From NCBI RefSeq assembly GCF_011059105.1, contig NZ_JAALLS010000001.1, forward strand, positions 62,001 through 126,000: a stretch of 64,000 bases of DNA, given 5' to 3'. Position numbers and translations under genes: made by a program. The notes beneath the pieces are model-generated. The model saw only the letters and a program-made list of their open reading frames with translations. It had not been told where the DNA came from and did no database searches. The first letter of the stretch is position 1. Every line of letters begins with the position of its first letter. Of this stretch, positions 9,668 through 18,194 are shown piece after piece. Source of the DNA: Fodinibius halophilus (GTDB taxonomy: Bacteria > Bacteroidota > Rhodothermia > Balneolales > Balneolaceae).

Positions 9668-10996
9668 CTATCGGCCTATAACGCGTTTTACTTTGAGTAT
9701 CCGATCAAACTTTTTATCAGGATCTTTAAAGTAAACAAACGTCAAATACTCTTGTTGCGCCGATAGAAATCCATGATCCAGGGCGAGGTCGTAAATACGA
9801 TTTGAGCGTACAAGTACGTATTTATAGGCGTACTGCCCCTGCTTGACCAAGGCGTTACCTTCCCAAAGCTTTCGGTCGCTATTATATTGCATCTTATTAA
9901 GCGGGGTAATCATCCAGTTATTGAAATGCCCCACAATATAAATATTTGATGAGGCAGAAAATTTGGAGTTTGTTTCCAATGAAAATCTCACACGACCATA
10001 TTCGCTATTTCTATGGTTTTGAGGTCTTCCCAGAACAGATGCTGATCGATGTTGGGCGTTGGTATCCAGCGTTTGTGAGTCGCGACGAAGCAGTACCGAG
10101 GGCGGGGTTTTTCCGGGGGTGTACTCAATAATTTGTTGCCCGTCAGGGGTAAAGGATCTCAAATCAAGTACGTTAAATTCATAATTTCCGATATAAGTCT
10201 GGTTTCGCCTGAGATGCCCGTGTAATTGCCCCGGATCTATGGTATCAAGGAATCCGGCTTCTTTCATTCGCCCCCAAAAACGGTTTTGCACAAACGAGAT
10301 TGAAAGATCGAACTGGGGATACTCAACAAATTCGGGATAGTGATAGGTGCTAAACGGCTGGTCCAGGGGGCGGCCATCTTTACGTTTACTGTATAATCTT
10401 TCAATACGTGTGTCGAGACTCCCTTTATTTTCAGTAATAAAGAATGGAACAGAGAAAAGAAGCTCACCGCTTGTATAACTGTATATTTCTAACAGGTAAT
10501 TGCCACTTACCGCGGGGCGAAGTTTGCCGGGAAACTCATGCTCTACATGCCAATACGAGGTGCGCTGGCTAAAACTTTCCCGGGCACTCTGTATGTACGT
10601 GTGTGAAAAACTGTTGAGGTAGGTAGAAGGAGAGATAGTACTTTTTTTCCAGTCTTGAGTACGATGAGAAACCTGTATTCTAAACTGGCGGCTTTCTTCT
10701 GCCAGGTAATCGAAAGAGAGTACCAGCTTTTGTTGTGAGCCTAATGATAGTATCGGGGCTCCGTTGGGATTGCCTTTTGGGTGCAGTTGAATGCTTTGTA
10801 TATCTCTTGGGGGAGCTTTTTGCTGGGGTAGGGCAAGGCTGTTTTTCAGTCCATTAGAAACAGGGTGGGTATAGTTATTATCGCCGGAATATTCTTTTGA
10901 TGGCGCGCAACCCATCCCCAACAATAATACTAAAACTATAAAAATTGATTTGCTATAAGAATGTACCTTTGAAAACAAAATGGGCAGGACCTTCAA
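9668..10996 (-). CDS. DUF5103 family protein, type IX secretion system Plug
   Basis: Up to 442 residues. The body matches the DUF5103 family: the stretches YPQFDLSISFVQNRFW and GHLRRNQTYIGNYEFNV in the middle, then a C-terminal immunoglobulin/CBM48-like segment (VGHFNNWMITPLNKM... QGQYAYKYVL). In Flavobacterium, DUF5103 Plug closes the periplasmic side of the SprA translocon when PorV and substrate are absent. The N-terminus has a hydrophobic stretch ending LLLGMGC, a weak lipobox. The outermost start is TTG at 10996, inside the 3' end of dapF (44-nt overlap); a second in-frame TTG at 10978 is equally possible and there is no ATG before the signal. It is last in the ccmB-holB-dapF run, while its presumed partner sprA lies at 25290. 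Confidence 0.8.
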   Translation of the reverse strand: MKVLPILFSKVHSYSKSIFIVLVLLLGMGCAPSKEYSGDNNYTHPVSNGLKNSLALPQQKAPPRDIQSIQLHPKGNPNGAPILSLGSQQKLVLSFDYLAEESRQFRIQVSHRTQDWKKSTISPSTYLNSFSHTYIQSARESFSQRTSYWHVEHEFPGKLRPAVSGNYLLEIYSYTSGELLFSVPFFITENKGSLDTRIERLYSKRKDGRPLDQPFSTYHYPEFVEYPQFDLSISFVQNRFWGRMKEAGFLDTIDPGQLHGHLRRNQTYIGNYEFNVLDLRSFTPDGQQIIEYTPGKTPPSVLLRRDSQTLDTNAQHRSASVLGRPQNHRNSEYGRVRFSLETNSKFSASSNIYIVGHFNNWMITPLNKMQYNSDRKLWEGNALVKQGQYAYKYVLVRSNRIYDLALDHGFLSAQQEYLTFVYFKDPDKKFDRILKVKRVIGR

Positions 10997-11780
10997 GTTT
11001 TATATTTGAATATGTATTGGTATTACGATCAAAGGAGAAATGAATGTTCAGTGTTCCGCCTTCTGTTTTAACTTGGTATTTTGCATTTGGCTGATGCTGT
11101 TTTTGAATATGATGCCATGCCAAGGCAGAGGCGATAGCTCCGGTACCACAAGCCAATGTTAAATCTTCAACGCCCCGTTCGTAGGTTTGCAGCTCCAGGC
11201 TCTTAGAATTTGTGCCGCATATAAAATTAACATTGGTGCCTTTGGGTTGAAAATGTTCGTGATAGCGCAGTTTTTTTCCTTGCTTTTTAAGTAGATCGCT
11301 TTTTTTGAGATCGGCCTCTTCAACAGTTGTGACAATATGTTCTGTGCCGGTATGTATCTGGTACAGCCGGCGTTCATTGATTTGTTGTTCACTAATCGAT
11401 GCTTCCATCGGAAATGAGATGCTTACCGTATCTTCAGATATGATTTTTGCCTGGTATACCTGGTTGTGTACATTAAAAGTATGAGTGGCATCGAAGCCCA
11501 GGGAGTAGGCAAAAAGGGCAATACAGCGGGCCCCGTTACCGCACATTCCGGCGTTACTTCCATCCGGGTTGCGATAGATCATGGTATAGTCTGCCTCAGG
11601 TTTTTGAGGTATGGACAAAGCCAGGATACCATCAGAGCCAACCCCAAACTTTCTGTCGCATATATCAGGAGCTAATGAGGCAATATCTTCTTCTGAAAGC
11701 TGAAGCTTGCGGTTGTCAAATACGACAAAGTCGTTGCCGGCACCATGCATTTTAATAAATGGAAGGGCTGAGTTAAACAT
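10953..11780 (-). CDS. dapF: Diaminopimelate epimerase
   Basis: 275 residues, the usual length. It converts LL- to meso-diaminopimelate, for lysine and peptidoglycan synthesis, without cofactor, using two cysteines. Both are visible: C80 in MCGNGARC and C211 in ACGTGA. The N-terminal MHGAGNDFVVFD and NPDGSNAGMCGNG motifs are characteristic. Starts 9 bp after holB and its 3' end overlaps the start of the Plug gene. Start ATG at 11780 gives the normal N-terminus. Confidence 0.97.
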   Translation of the reverse strand: MFNSALPFIKMHGAGNDFVVFDNRKLQLSEEDIASLAPDICDRKFGVGSDGILALSIPQKPEADYTMIYRNPDGSNAGMCGNGARCIALFAYSLGFDATHTFNVHNQVYQAKIISEDTVSISFPMEASISEQQINERRLYQIHTGTEHIVTTVEEADLKKSDLLKKQGKKLRYHEHFQPKGTNVNFICGTNSKSLELQTYERGVEDLTLACGTGAIASALAWHHIQKQHQPNAKYQVKTEGGTLNIHFSFDRNTNTYSNIKLEGPAHFVFKGTFL

Positions 11781-11789
11781 AAGATATTG

Positions 11790-12992
11790 TTATTGGCTAA
11801 ATGCAGGTAAATGTTTCCAGGACTCATCATCAGAGATAACCGGATCCATATTACGCATCAAATTAGAAAACCGAAGGGCCAGAGAAGTAAAAATGAGTTT
11901 GGGTTGTACATTCTGGTAAATCATTGGTTTACAGTTGTTTACCTGGGCAATCATGTCTTCTAACCGGGCATCACTGAGCGTTTTGCAAAATTTCTTAATG
12001 ACATCAATCTGGTCGGCATTGGTAATTAATGACTTCTTTTGAGTAGATCGATATACAAGCAGATCGCGCAGAAATACTTCCATTACATTGAGTACGGCGA
12101 TCTGCCCTTCAAGATTTTGTTGGCTTTGCCAGTCTTGAGCTGTTTCTGTAATATTAACGGCATCCTGAACGTAGGCATAGCGCAGGTATTCGATAATCTC
12201 TTGCCTTGTTTGTTTGAGCGTATCAACATCAAAAAAGCGGGTCATAGCATAATTACCCCCCGATACCCGGGCAAGGTAAGCGGCATCGTCTTCGGGTAAC
12301 CCATCTTGCTGGATCAAGGCTTGCTCAATTTCGCCGGTTTTTAAAGCCGAAAGTTGAATGTGTTGGCATCGAGATATGATGGTAGGCAGTAAAGCCTCGG
12401 TATGATCGGTAGTTAACAGAAACATCAGGTCTTCGGCGGGTTCTTCTAATAACTTAAGAAAAGCATTTGCCGCCTCCTTTCTCATGTTTTCGATACCGGT
12501 CATAATGACAACCGTTTTTTGCCCCTCATTGGGTTTATAATATGCTGTTGGGCGTATCTCTTCCCTGAAATAGTCGATGGGATAAAACGCTCGCTTGTTT
12601 TTGGTGCTATCTTCGTTAGTGAGTGAAGGGCGAAGACTAAAGTCTACAATTTCGTAGGGATCTTTTTTTAGCAGTTCCAGCCGACTGCGAAGCTCATCCA
12701 CAGAAACGTTGGTGGGCACCGGTAAAAAAGCGTGAATGTCGGGGTGGTTAAACCATGAAGATTTTTTAGAAAATGCCTGGCTGCCCAGATTGGTTAAGTT
12801 ATCAATACCGTTGATAAGTTCTGCAAAGGCCAGGGCAAATGCAGTTTTCCCAATTCCCGGTGGCCCCGAAAATAGATAGGAATGGCTGATGCGTCCCGAT
12901 TTTAAAATTCGTTCAATTTGTTCTCGGGCAAAATCCTGTCCTACAAGACGCTGGTCGCCGAATTCAAATGTTAGCTCATTATAGTTTATCAT
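11790..12992 (-). CDS. holB: DNA polymerase III delta' subunit (clamp loader)
   Basis: 400 residues. AAA+ clamp-loader subunit: Walker A SGPPGIGKT at residues 42-50, a degenerate second motif followed by MRKEAANAFLKLLEEP and LLTTDHTEALLPTIISRCQ (sensor/SRC motif) typical of HolB. Works with DnaX and HolA to load the beta clamp. The zinc-binding cysteine cluster of E. coli delta' is not visible: the only cysteines are scattered in SRCQ, KKFCK and NNCKP. The C-terminal part is the helical collar. Separated from ccmB by 6 bp and from dapF by 9 bp, so it is surely co-transcribed with them. Confidence 0.88.
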   Translation of the reverse strand: MINYNELTFEFGDQRLVGQDFAREQIERILKSGRISHSYLFSGPPGIGKTAFALAFAELINGIDNLTNLGSQAFSKKSSWFNHPDIHAFLPVPTNVSVDELRSRLELLKKDPYEIVDFSLRPSLTNEDSTKNKRAFYPIDYFREEIRPTAYYKPNEGQKTVVIMTGIENMRKEAANAFLKLLEEPAEDLMFLLTTDHTEALLPTIISRCQHIQLSALKTGEIEQALIQQDGLPEDDAAYLARVSGGNYAMTRFFDVDTLKQTRQEIIEYLRYAYVQDAVNITETAQDWQSQQNLEGQIAVLNVMEVFLRDLLVYRSTQKKSLITNADQIDVIKKFCKTLSDARLEDMIAQVNNCKPMIYQNVQPKLIFTSLALRFSNLMRNMDPVISDDESWKHLPAFSQ

Positions 12993-12998
12993 GATGGT

Positions 12999-13667
12999 TT
13001 ATTCATCCCAAATAAAGTCAAAAAGTAAAATGCCGGCCGTGATGGTTACACCGGCATAACCGAACAGGGCCCAGAAATCGTTTAAGTAGTTTTCGGTAAA
13101 ACCTTCAATAAGGGCTGCTTTTGTTGTTCGTACGAGTATTAATATCAGAGGAAACAGCAATGGAATGCTTAAAACAGAAAAGATGGCCCCCTTGCGATCA
13201 GCCTGAGAGACGATGGCCGCAAGCATGGTTGCAATGCCAGAGAGGCCTGCCGTTCCCAGAATAAGTACCAACAGAAGTGCCCATCCGTCTGCGATCGGCA
13301 TCCCCAAAAGAAAAATATAGAGTAAAAAGGTGGCAATGTTTACCGAGAATGTAAATAGATAATTGTAGCACAATTTGCCTACAAAAACTTCGCTGGCTTT
13401 GCCGTGAAGCCGTAGCAAATCAAAGGTTTTGCGGTCGGTCTCCATCACAAAAGAACGTGATAAGCTGGAGAGTGCAGCAAAGAGAATGATAATCCAAACA
13501 AGGGCACTTTTTGGCGTCGGGGATAACTGTTGTGCATTTAATGCGAACAAAATTAGCAGTAAAGAAGCCCCTACGAATGCCAGAACGGTATTGATAGCAT
13601 ATCGTGAGCGGAGTTCAGTTTGTAAATCCTTGGCCAGTACAGCCGTTATTCCTTGTAAAAATTCCAT
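12999..13667 (-). CDS. ccmB: Heme exporter protein CcmB
   Basis: 222 residues with six predicted membrane spans (hydrophobic stretches near 25-45, 55-75, 100-125, 130-150, 160-180 and 195-215). The N-terminal cytoplasmic segment KDLQTELRSRYAINT and the RSFVMETDRKTFDLLRLHG stretch are typical of CcmB. Family role: membrane subunit of the CcmABC system that releases heme from CcmC to the chaperone CcmE during cytochrome c maturation. No ccmA, ccmC or ccmE gene is next to it in this window; it leads the holB-dapF-Plug operon instead. The partners, if present, are elsewhere. Confidence 0.88.
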   Translation of the reverse strand: MEFLQGITAVLAKDLQTELRSRYAINTVLAFVGASLLLILFALNAQQLSPTPKSALVWIIILFAALSSLSRSFVMETDRKTFDLLRLHGKASEVFVGKLCYNYLFTFSVNIATFLLYIFLLGMPIADGWALLLVLILGTAGLSGIATMLAAIVSQADRKGAIFSVLSIPLLFPLILILVRTTKAALIEGFTENYLNDFWALFGYAGVTITAGILLFDFIWDE

Positions 13668-13756
13668 CGACGAAGTTTACAAAATTTGTGATGAAGTAGT
13701 AAGCGTATGCTCTTTTTAATCCAAAAAAATAAGTTAAGATTCACTTACTAAAATAG

Positions 13757-13788
13757 TTGGATCACATCTTAAACGATGAGTATATTTG
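13757..13788 (+). promoter_or_regulatory. Probable Bacteroidota-type promoter of the PTS EIIA gene
   Basis: TATATTTG at 13781-13788 fits the -7 consensus TAnnTTTG. A TTG at 13757-13759 stands 21 bp upstream, near the usual place of the -33 element. The start codon at 13827 lies about 38 bp downstream. Matching is by eye. Confidence 0.5.
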
Positions 13789-13826
13789 AACAGCATTACA
13801 ATTAATAACTTAGTTTTTTTTGCCGA

Positions 13827-14297
13827 ATGAACATTTTCAGCTTGTTGGATCCCCAAACTGTATTTTCTGCTCTTGAAGTCAATGATAAAGCTGAAATTTT
13901 AAATAAACTAGTTTCATCACTGGAAGGTACCATATCAGAAGGGGAGATTGAACGAGTTCGGGAGGCTGTTATCGAACGAGAGAAAATAATGTCTACCGGC
14001 GTTGGCAAGGGGCTGGCCATACCTCACGGTAAAACAGCGGGTCTGCAAGAAACCTATGCAGCATTTGCTATCCTTGATGAACCGGTAGATTATGAGGCTA
14101 TTGATGATAAACCGGTAAATATGGTGTTTCTGCTCGTGGGGCCACAGTCTAGTAATAGTTTGCATATAAAACTATTGAGTAGAATATCGCGGTTAATGAA
14201 CAATAAGGATTTTCGGGATTCGCTGAGAGAATGTAAAACGTCAGAAGATATTATTGAACGCTTTAAAGATGAAGAACATGTCTCGTTCAGTGGTTGA
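13827..14297 (+). CDS. PTS EIIA domain protein, PtsN/fructose type
   Basis: 156 residues, a single EIIA domain of the mannitol/fructose/PtsN superfamily. The phosphorylatable histidine is H67 in LAIPHGKT, preceded by the typical STGVGKG. There is no EIIB or EIIC domain or neighbour, so sugar transport by this locus is unlikely. A regulatory (PtsN-like, phosphorelay output) role is the better inference. dacB begins 23 bp downstream and a response regulator follows it, suggesting a three-gene operon from the promoter at 13757-13788. Confidence 0.88.
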   Translation: MNIFSLLDPQTVFSALEVNDKAEILNKLVSSLEGTISEGEIERVREAVIEREKIMSTGVGKGLAIPHGKTAGLQETYAAFAILDEPVDYEAIDDKPVNMVFLLVGPQSSNSLHIKLLSRISRLMNNKDFRDSLRECKTSEDIIERFKDEEHVSFSG

Positions 14298-14320
14298 GAG
14301 AGAAATAAAAATGATACTGT

Positions 14321-15787
14321 ATGTCGCAAAATAAAATAATATATGTGGTAATATTTCTTTTGATGGTAATGGGGGCTGCAGATCCGGTAGTTGCCCAATC
14401 TAACTCTTCCCAACCGGATATTAGGCATACGATTGAACAAAGTCTTGCCAATGACGCGTTTTGGTCGGTGGTTGTACGCGATTCGACGGGACAAATTTTA
14501 GAACGATATAACGATGAAAAATTAGTACGACCGGCTTCAAACATTAAACTGTTGACCTCTGCAGCTATTCTTGATGAACTGGGGCCTGATTATACTTTTA
14601 AAACAAAAATATATGGAATTGGTTACCAGGCAGGGGGTACCTGGGAAGGGGATATTATTATTCGTGGTTCAGGTGATCCGTCAATAAGTGGCACTTTTTA
14701 TAATGAAGATCGCTTTCATGTATTTGATAAGTTTTATTCCGCCATTGATTCAATGGGTATCCAAAAGATTAATGGCAATCTCATCGGCAATACCGCTTTT
14801 TTTGATGAGCAACCCTATCCTGAAGGGTGGAGCTGGCAAGACCTGTCTTTTTATTACGGGGTAGAAATTAGTGCATTGTCATTTAATAATAATGCAGTTG
14901 ATCTGCGGGTATATGCAGATGTACAGATTGGAGAAAAGCCCCGTATCGAATGGTTCCCCTTTGATACAAAGTATGTTAGCTTCGTCAATGAGCAGGTTAT
15001 TACGCCACGCGGTACTGAGTATGATGAGTATTATCGGCGACTTTTGGGGACCAATACTATTTTATTGCGAAGTAAGTTGCCAAAGGGATATATAGAGAAA
15101 GAATCGTTATCCATATTAAATGCCCCGAGATTTTTTCTGGATACCTTTAAAAAATATCTCGAATATGGAGATGTTTCTGTAAACGGACGTATTATCGTGG
15201 ATCCCCAAGAAGTAAATTGGAATTCGAAACGATATAAATTGCTTACCCAGCATGAGTCAAAACCGTTAAAAAAACTGTTGACCCGTGTTAATAAGAAAAG
15301 CGACAACTTTTACACCGAAATGTTGTTGAAAACAGTGGCAGCCGAGCACTATAATGCGCGTGGCAATACAGAGCTGGGTCTTAGTTTGGTCGAAGATTTT
15401 GCCGTTGCTATGAAGATGGACACAACAAAGCTGGAAATGAATGACGGTTCCGGAATGGCAGCGAATACGTTGGTTTCGGTGGATGATTTGAGCCAAATGC
15501 TTATTAAAATGCAGGAGCATCCCCACTTTAATATATATAAAAAAAGTTTGTCCATAGCGGGGGTAGATGGATCTCTGAAAAATCGCTTTGTAAATACGCC
15601 CCTGGAAGGTAAGCTATTTGGAAAAACCGGTTATGTTTCAGGAGTTCGTTCTATAAGTGGTTACATGAATGCCAAATCCGGACAAACGTTGGCCTTTTCG
15701 GTAGTTACAAATAATTATACTGACAAGACTTCGTATATTGATTACGTTCAGGATAAGCTCATAAAACAACTGTATAAAAAATTTTAG
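14321..15787 (+). CDS. dacB: D-alanyl-D-alanine carboxypeptidase/endopeptidase, PBP4 (DacB) family
   Basis: 488 residues with a signal peptide (hydrophobic 7-22, cut near VVAQS). The three penicillin-binding motifs are intact: S73-NIK (SxxK), S327-DN (SxN) and K435-TG. The long insert between SxxK and SxN is typical of class C low-molecular-mass PBPs. It is a periplasmic serine hydrolase that trims pentapeptides or cuts crosslinks in peptidoglycan. The stop is only 3 bp before the response-regulator start, so the two are almost certainly co-transcribed. Confidence 0.95.
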   Translation: MSQNKIIYVVIFLLMVMGAADPVVAQSNSSQPDIRHTIEQSLANDAFWSVVVRDSTGQILERYNDEKLVRPASNIKLLTSAAILDELGPDYTFKTKIYGIGYQAGGTWEGDIIIRGSGDPSISGTFYNEDRFHVFDKFYSAIDSMGIQKINGNLIGNTAFFDEQPYPEGWSWQDLSFYYGVEISALSFNNNAVDLRVYADVQIGEKPRIEWFPFDTKYVSFVNEQVITPRGTEYDEYYRRLLGTNTILLRSKLPKGYIEKESLSILNAPRFFLDTFKKYLEYGDVSVNGRIIVDPQEVNWNSKRYKLLTQHESKPLKKLLTRVNKKSDNFYTEMLLKTVAAEHYNARGNTELGLSLVEDFAVAMKMDTTKLEMNDGSGMAANTLVSVDDLSQMLIKMQEHPHFNIYKKSLSIAGVDGSLKNRFVNTPLEGKLFGKTGYVSGVRSISGYMNAKSGQTLAFSVVTNNYTDKTSYIDYVQDKLIKQLYKKF

Positions 15788-15790
15788 CGA

Positions 15791-17158
15791 ATGGCCCAAC
15801 CTACGGTTTTAGTTACTGATGATGAACAAAGTATTCGGAATTCTCTCCGGGATATCCTTGAATTTGAAGGCTATACCGTTTTAGAGGCAGAGAGTGGAAA
15901 ACAGGTTTTTGAGCTTGTGGGGGAAAAGTCCATAGATCTGATGCTTTTGGATATCAAAATGAAGGGCATGGATGGAATGGAGATTCTGTCTAAAATCAAA
16001 GAGGAGAATTACCACTTCCCGGTTATTATGATTTCTGGACACGGTAATATCGAAATTGCCGTGGAGGCTACTAAAAAAGGGGCTTTTGATTTTATAGAGA
16101 AGCCTCCGGACTTAAACAGACTATTGGTAAGTGTGCGTAATGCGCTGGACCAGTATCAACTCTCAAAGGAGAATAAAACGATAAAATCGCGGCTGCCCCA
16201 GGTCCCCGAGATTATTGGAGAAAGCGATGCCATTCATCAGATAAAAAAGACGATAGACAAGGTGGCCCGTACAAACTCTCGAGTAATGGTTACGGGAGAG
16301 AACGGAACAGGAAAAGAACTGGTCGCTCGATGGATCCATGAGAAGAGTAAACGCAATAGTGGACCTTTTGTGGAGGTAAACTGTGCTGCTATTCCGGCTG
16401 ATTTGCTCGAAAGTGAACTGTTTGGACATGAAAAAGGGGCTTTTACCGGGGCCAGCAGTCAGCGTATTGGTAAGTTTGAGCAGGCAGACGGGGGCACACT
16501 ATTTCTCGATGAAGTGGGAGATATGAGTCCTGATGCGCAGGCAAAAGTACTTCGCGCTTTACAAGAAAATGTGATCACTCGGGTAGGGGGAAGTGAAAAA
16601 ATTCCTGTGGATGTTCGTGTTATAGCGGCAACAAATAAGGAGCTGCTGGATGAGATTAACGAAGGTAACTTCCGAGAAGATCTTTATCATCGCCTAAATG
16701 TAATTCCTATTCATGTTCCACCGCTGCGGAAGCGGAGAAAAGATATTCCACTTTTAGCCCAGAATTGGCTTAATCAGTTGGCAGAAAAAGATATTATGTT
16801 TTCTGGAATTTCTTTTGCCGATAAGGCTCTGAAAGCATTAAAGAAAGAAGACTGGTCGGGAAATGTACGAGAGCTGCAAAATGCTATTGAGCGGCTTGGG
16901 CTCTTGGCTGATGGTAATGAAATTACAGAAGAGGACGTTCAAAACCTGACGCTATCGGGACATAAAAAGACCGATGGGATAGATAATTTAGTAGAAGAAA
17001 TTAAACAGTTTAAGGATTTTAAAGAATCAGCAGAACGGTTATTTTTATTCCGGAAACTAGAAGAGCACGATTGGAATATATCACAGACGGCCAAATCTAT
17101 CGGTATTCAACGCAGCCATATGTACAACAAGATGAAGAAGTACGATATTGAAAGGTAA
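15791..17158 (+). CDS. Sigma-54-dependent NtrC-family response regulator
   Basis: 455 residues with three parts. Receiver domain (1-120): phospho-acceptor D54 in LMLLDIKMKG, with the acidic pair DDE near residue 11 and a lysine at about 104. AAA+ activator domain: Walker A GENGTGKE at 169-176, the sigma-54 contact loop GAFTGA at 216-221, and GGTLFLDEVGDM as Walker B. C-terminal Fis-type helix-turn-helix (about 420-455, ISQTAKSIGIQRSHMYNKM). The intact GAFTGA implies activation of sigma-54 promoters. No sensor kinase gene is adjacent. Its position 3 bp after dacB suggests an envelope-related input, which is inference. Confidence 0.95.
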   Translation: MAQPTVLVTDDEQSIRNSLRDILEFEGYTVLEAESGKQVFELVGEKSIDLMLLDIKMKGMDGMEILSKIKEENYHFPVIMISGHGNIEIAVEATKKGAFDFIEKPPDLNRLLVSVRNALDQYQLSKENKTIKSRLPQVPEIIGESDAIHQIKKTIDKVARTNSRVMVTGENGTGKELVARWIHEKSKRNSGPFVEVNCAAIPADLLESELFGHEKGAFTGASSQRIGKFEQADGGTLFLDEVGDMSPDAQAKVLRALQENVITRVGGSEKIPVDVRVIAATNKELLDEINEGNFREDLYHRLNVIPIHVPPLRKRRKDIPLLAQNWLNQLAEKDIMFSGISFADKALKALKKEDWSGNVRELQNAIERLGLLADGNEITEEDVQNLTLSGHKKTDGIDNLVEEIKQFKDFKESAERLFLFRKLEEHDWNISQTAKSIGIQRSHMYNKMKKYDIER

Positions 17159-17236
17159 CATAGGTTTTAGGCAGTGATTTTGACAGTGCTTTGTCTTTAA
17201 TAAGGGTTATTAATTTTTAATGAGTTAGTATAAAAG

Positions 17237-18130
17237 ATGTCAGCGAAAATTATTGACGGTAAAAAAGTGGCACAATTAACGCGTGATGAGGTCAAAAAAG
17301 ACGTAAATGATTGGGTGGAATCGGGCAATCGTGCACCCTTTTTACAGGTTGTTTTAGTTGGGAATAACCCTGCCTCGGATGTGTATGTAGGGGCAAAGAC
17401 CCGGGCCTGTAAAGAAGTTGGTATTGAAACCGATACCATGCGTTTGCCCGATACGATATCAGCTAAAGAGCTGGAGGCCACAATACAGGAGCTGAATAAT
17501 GATGATTCGGTAGATGGGATCTTGGTACAGTTGCCCTTACCCAACCATTTGTCATCTCACAATGTGATTGAATCTATCGATTATCGAAAAGATGTAGATG
17601 GGTTTCATCCTATGAACGTAGGAAGGTTAACAGTAGGGCAACCCAGCTTTCGGTCGTGTACACCGGCGGGAATTATTGAGTTGTTCAAGCACTATAGTAT
17701 CCCCACCAAAGGAAAGCATGCCGTTGTAGTGGGGGCCAGTAATATCGTGGGTCGTCCAATTTCGATTCTACTCAACAAAGAGAAGGGAGAAGAGGGCAAG
17801 GCTACAACTACCGTTTGCCATAAGTTTACCAAAGACTTAACCCAGCATACTATTTCTGCAGATATTCTTATTGTAGCAGCAGGGCAGCCCAACCTTATTA
17901 AAGGCGAAATGGTGAAAGAAGGAGTAGTAGTTGTTGATGTGGGGATCAATCGTGTAGCTGATGAAACCAAAGAGAAAGGTTACAGTCTGGTAGGCGACTG
18001 TGACTTTGAAAGCGTAAAAGAGAAAGCCAGTTGGATTACCCCGGTGCCCGGCGGAGTTGGCCCAATGACGGTGGCTATGTTGATGAAAAACACCTTGCTC
18101 GCCGCTAAAAAGTCAATCTATCCCCAATAG
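17237..18130 (+). CDS. folD: Bifunctional methylenetetrahydrofolate dehydrogenase/cyclohydrolase
   Basis: 297 residues, the normal FolD size. Interconverts 5,10-methylene-, 5,10-methenyl- and 10-formyl-tetrahydrofolate with NADP. Motifs: VGNNPASDVYVGAKTRAC, with the catalytic Tyr-x-x-x-Lys, near residues 38-55; VDGILVQLPLP near 93-103; the dinucleotide-binding GASNIVGRP near 170-178; and PVPGGVGPMTVAML near 272-285. Starts 78 bp after the response regulator; convergent with the GH97 gene. Confidence 0.97.
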   Translation: MSAKIIDGKKVAQLTRDEVKKDVNDWVESGNRAPFLQVVLVGNNPASDVYVGAKTRACKEVGIETDTMRLPDTISAKELEATIQELNNDDSVDGILVQLPLPNHLSSHNVIESIDYRKDVDGFHPMNVGRLTVGQPSFRSCTPAGIIELFKHYSIPTKGKHAVVVGASNIVGRPISILLNKEKGEEGKATTTVCHKFTKDLTQHTISADILIVAAGQPNLIKGEMVKEGVVVVDVGINRVADETKEKGYSLVGDCDFESVKEKASWITPVPGGVGPMTVAMLMKNTLLAAKKSIYPQ

Positions 18131-18145
18131 TTCTACTATAGCATA

Positions 18146-18190
18146 GCTCTGTAACTCTGGGACGTCTGGAATTACAGGGCCAGCTTATTA
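18146..18190 (+). terminator. Possible intrinsic terminator after folD
   Basis: Imperfect 12-bp inverted repeat, GCTCTGTAACTC (18146-18157) with GAATTACAGGGC (18169-18180), two mismatched pairs, 11-nt loop. A T-rich run follows some bases later (TTATTATTTTTTATTT) and overlaps the stop of the convergent GH97 gene. Weak but well placed. Confidence 0.4.
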
Positions 18191-18194
18191 TTTT

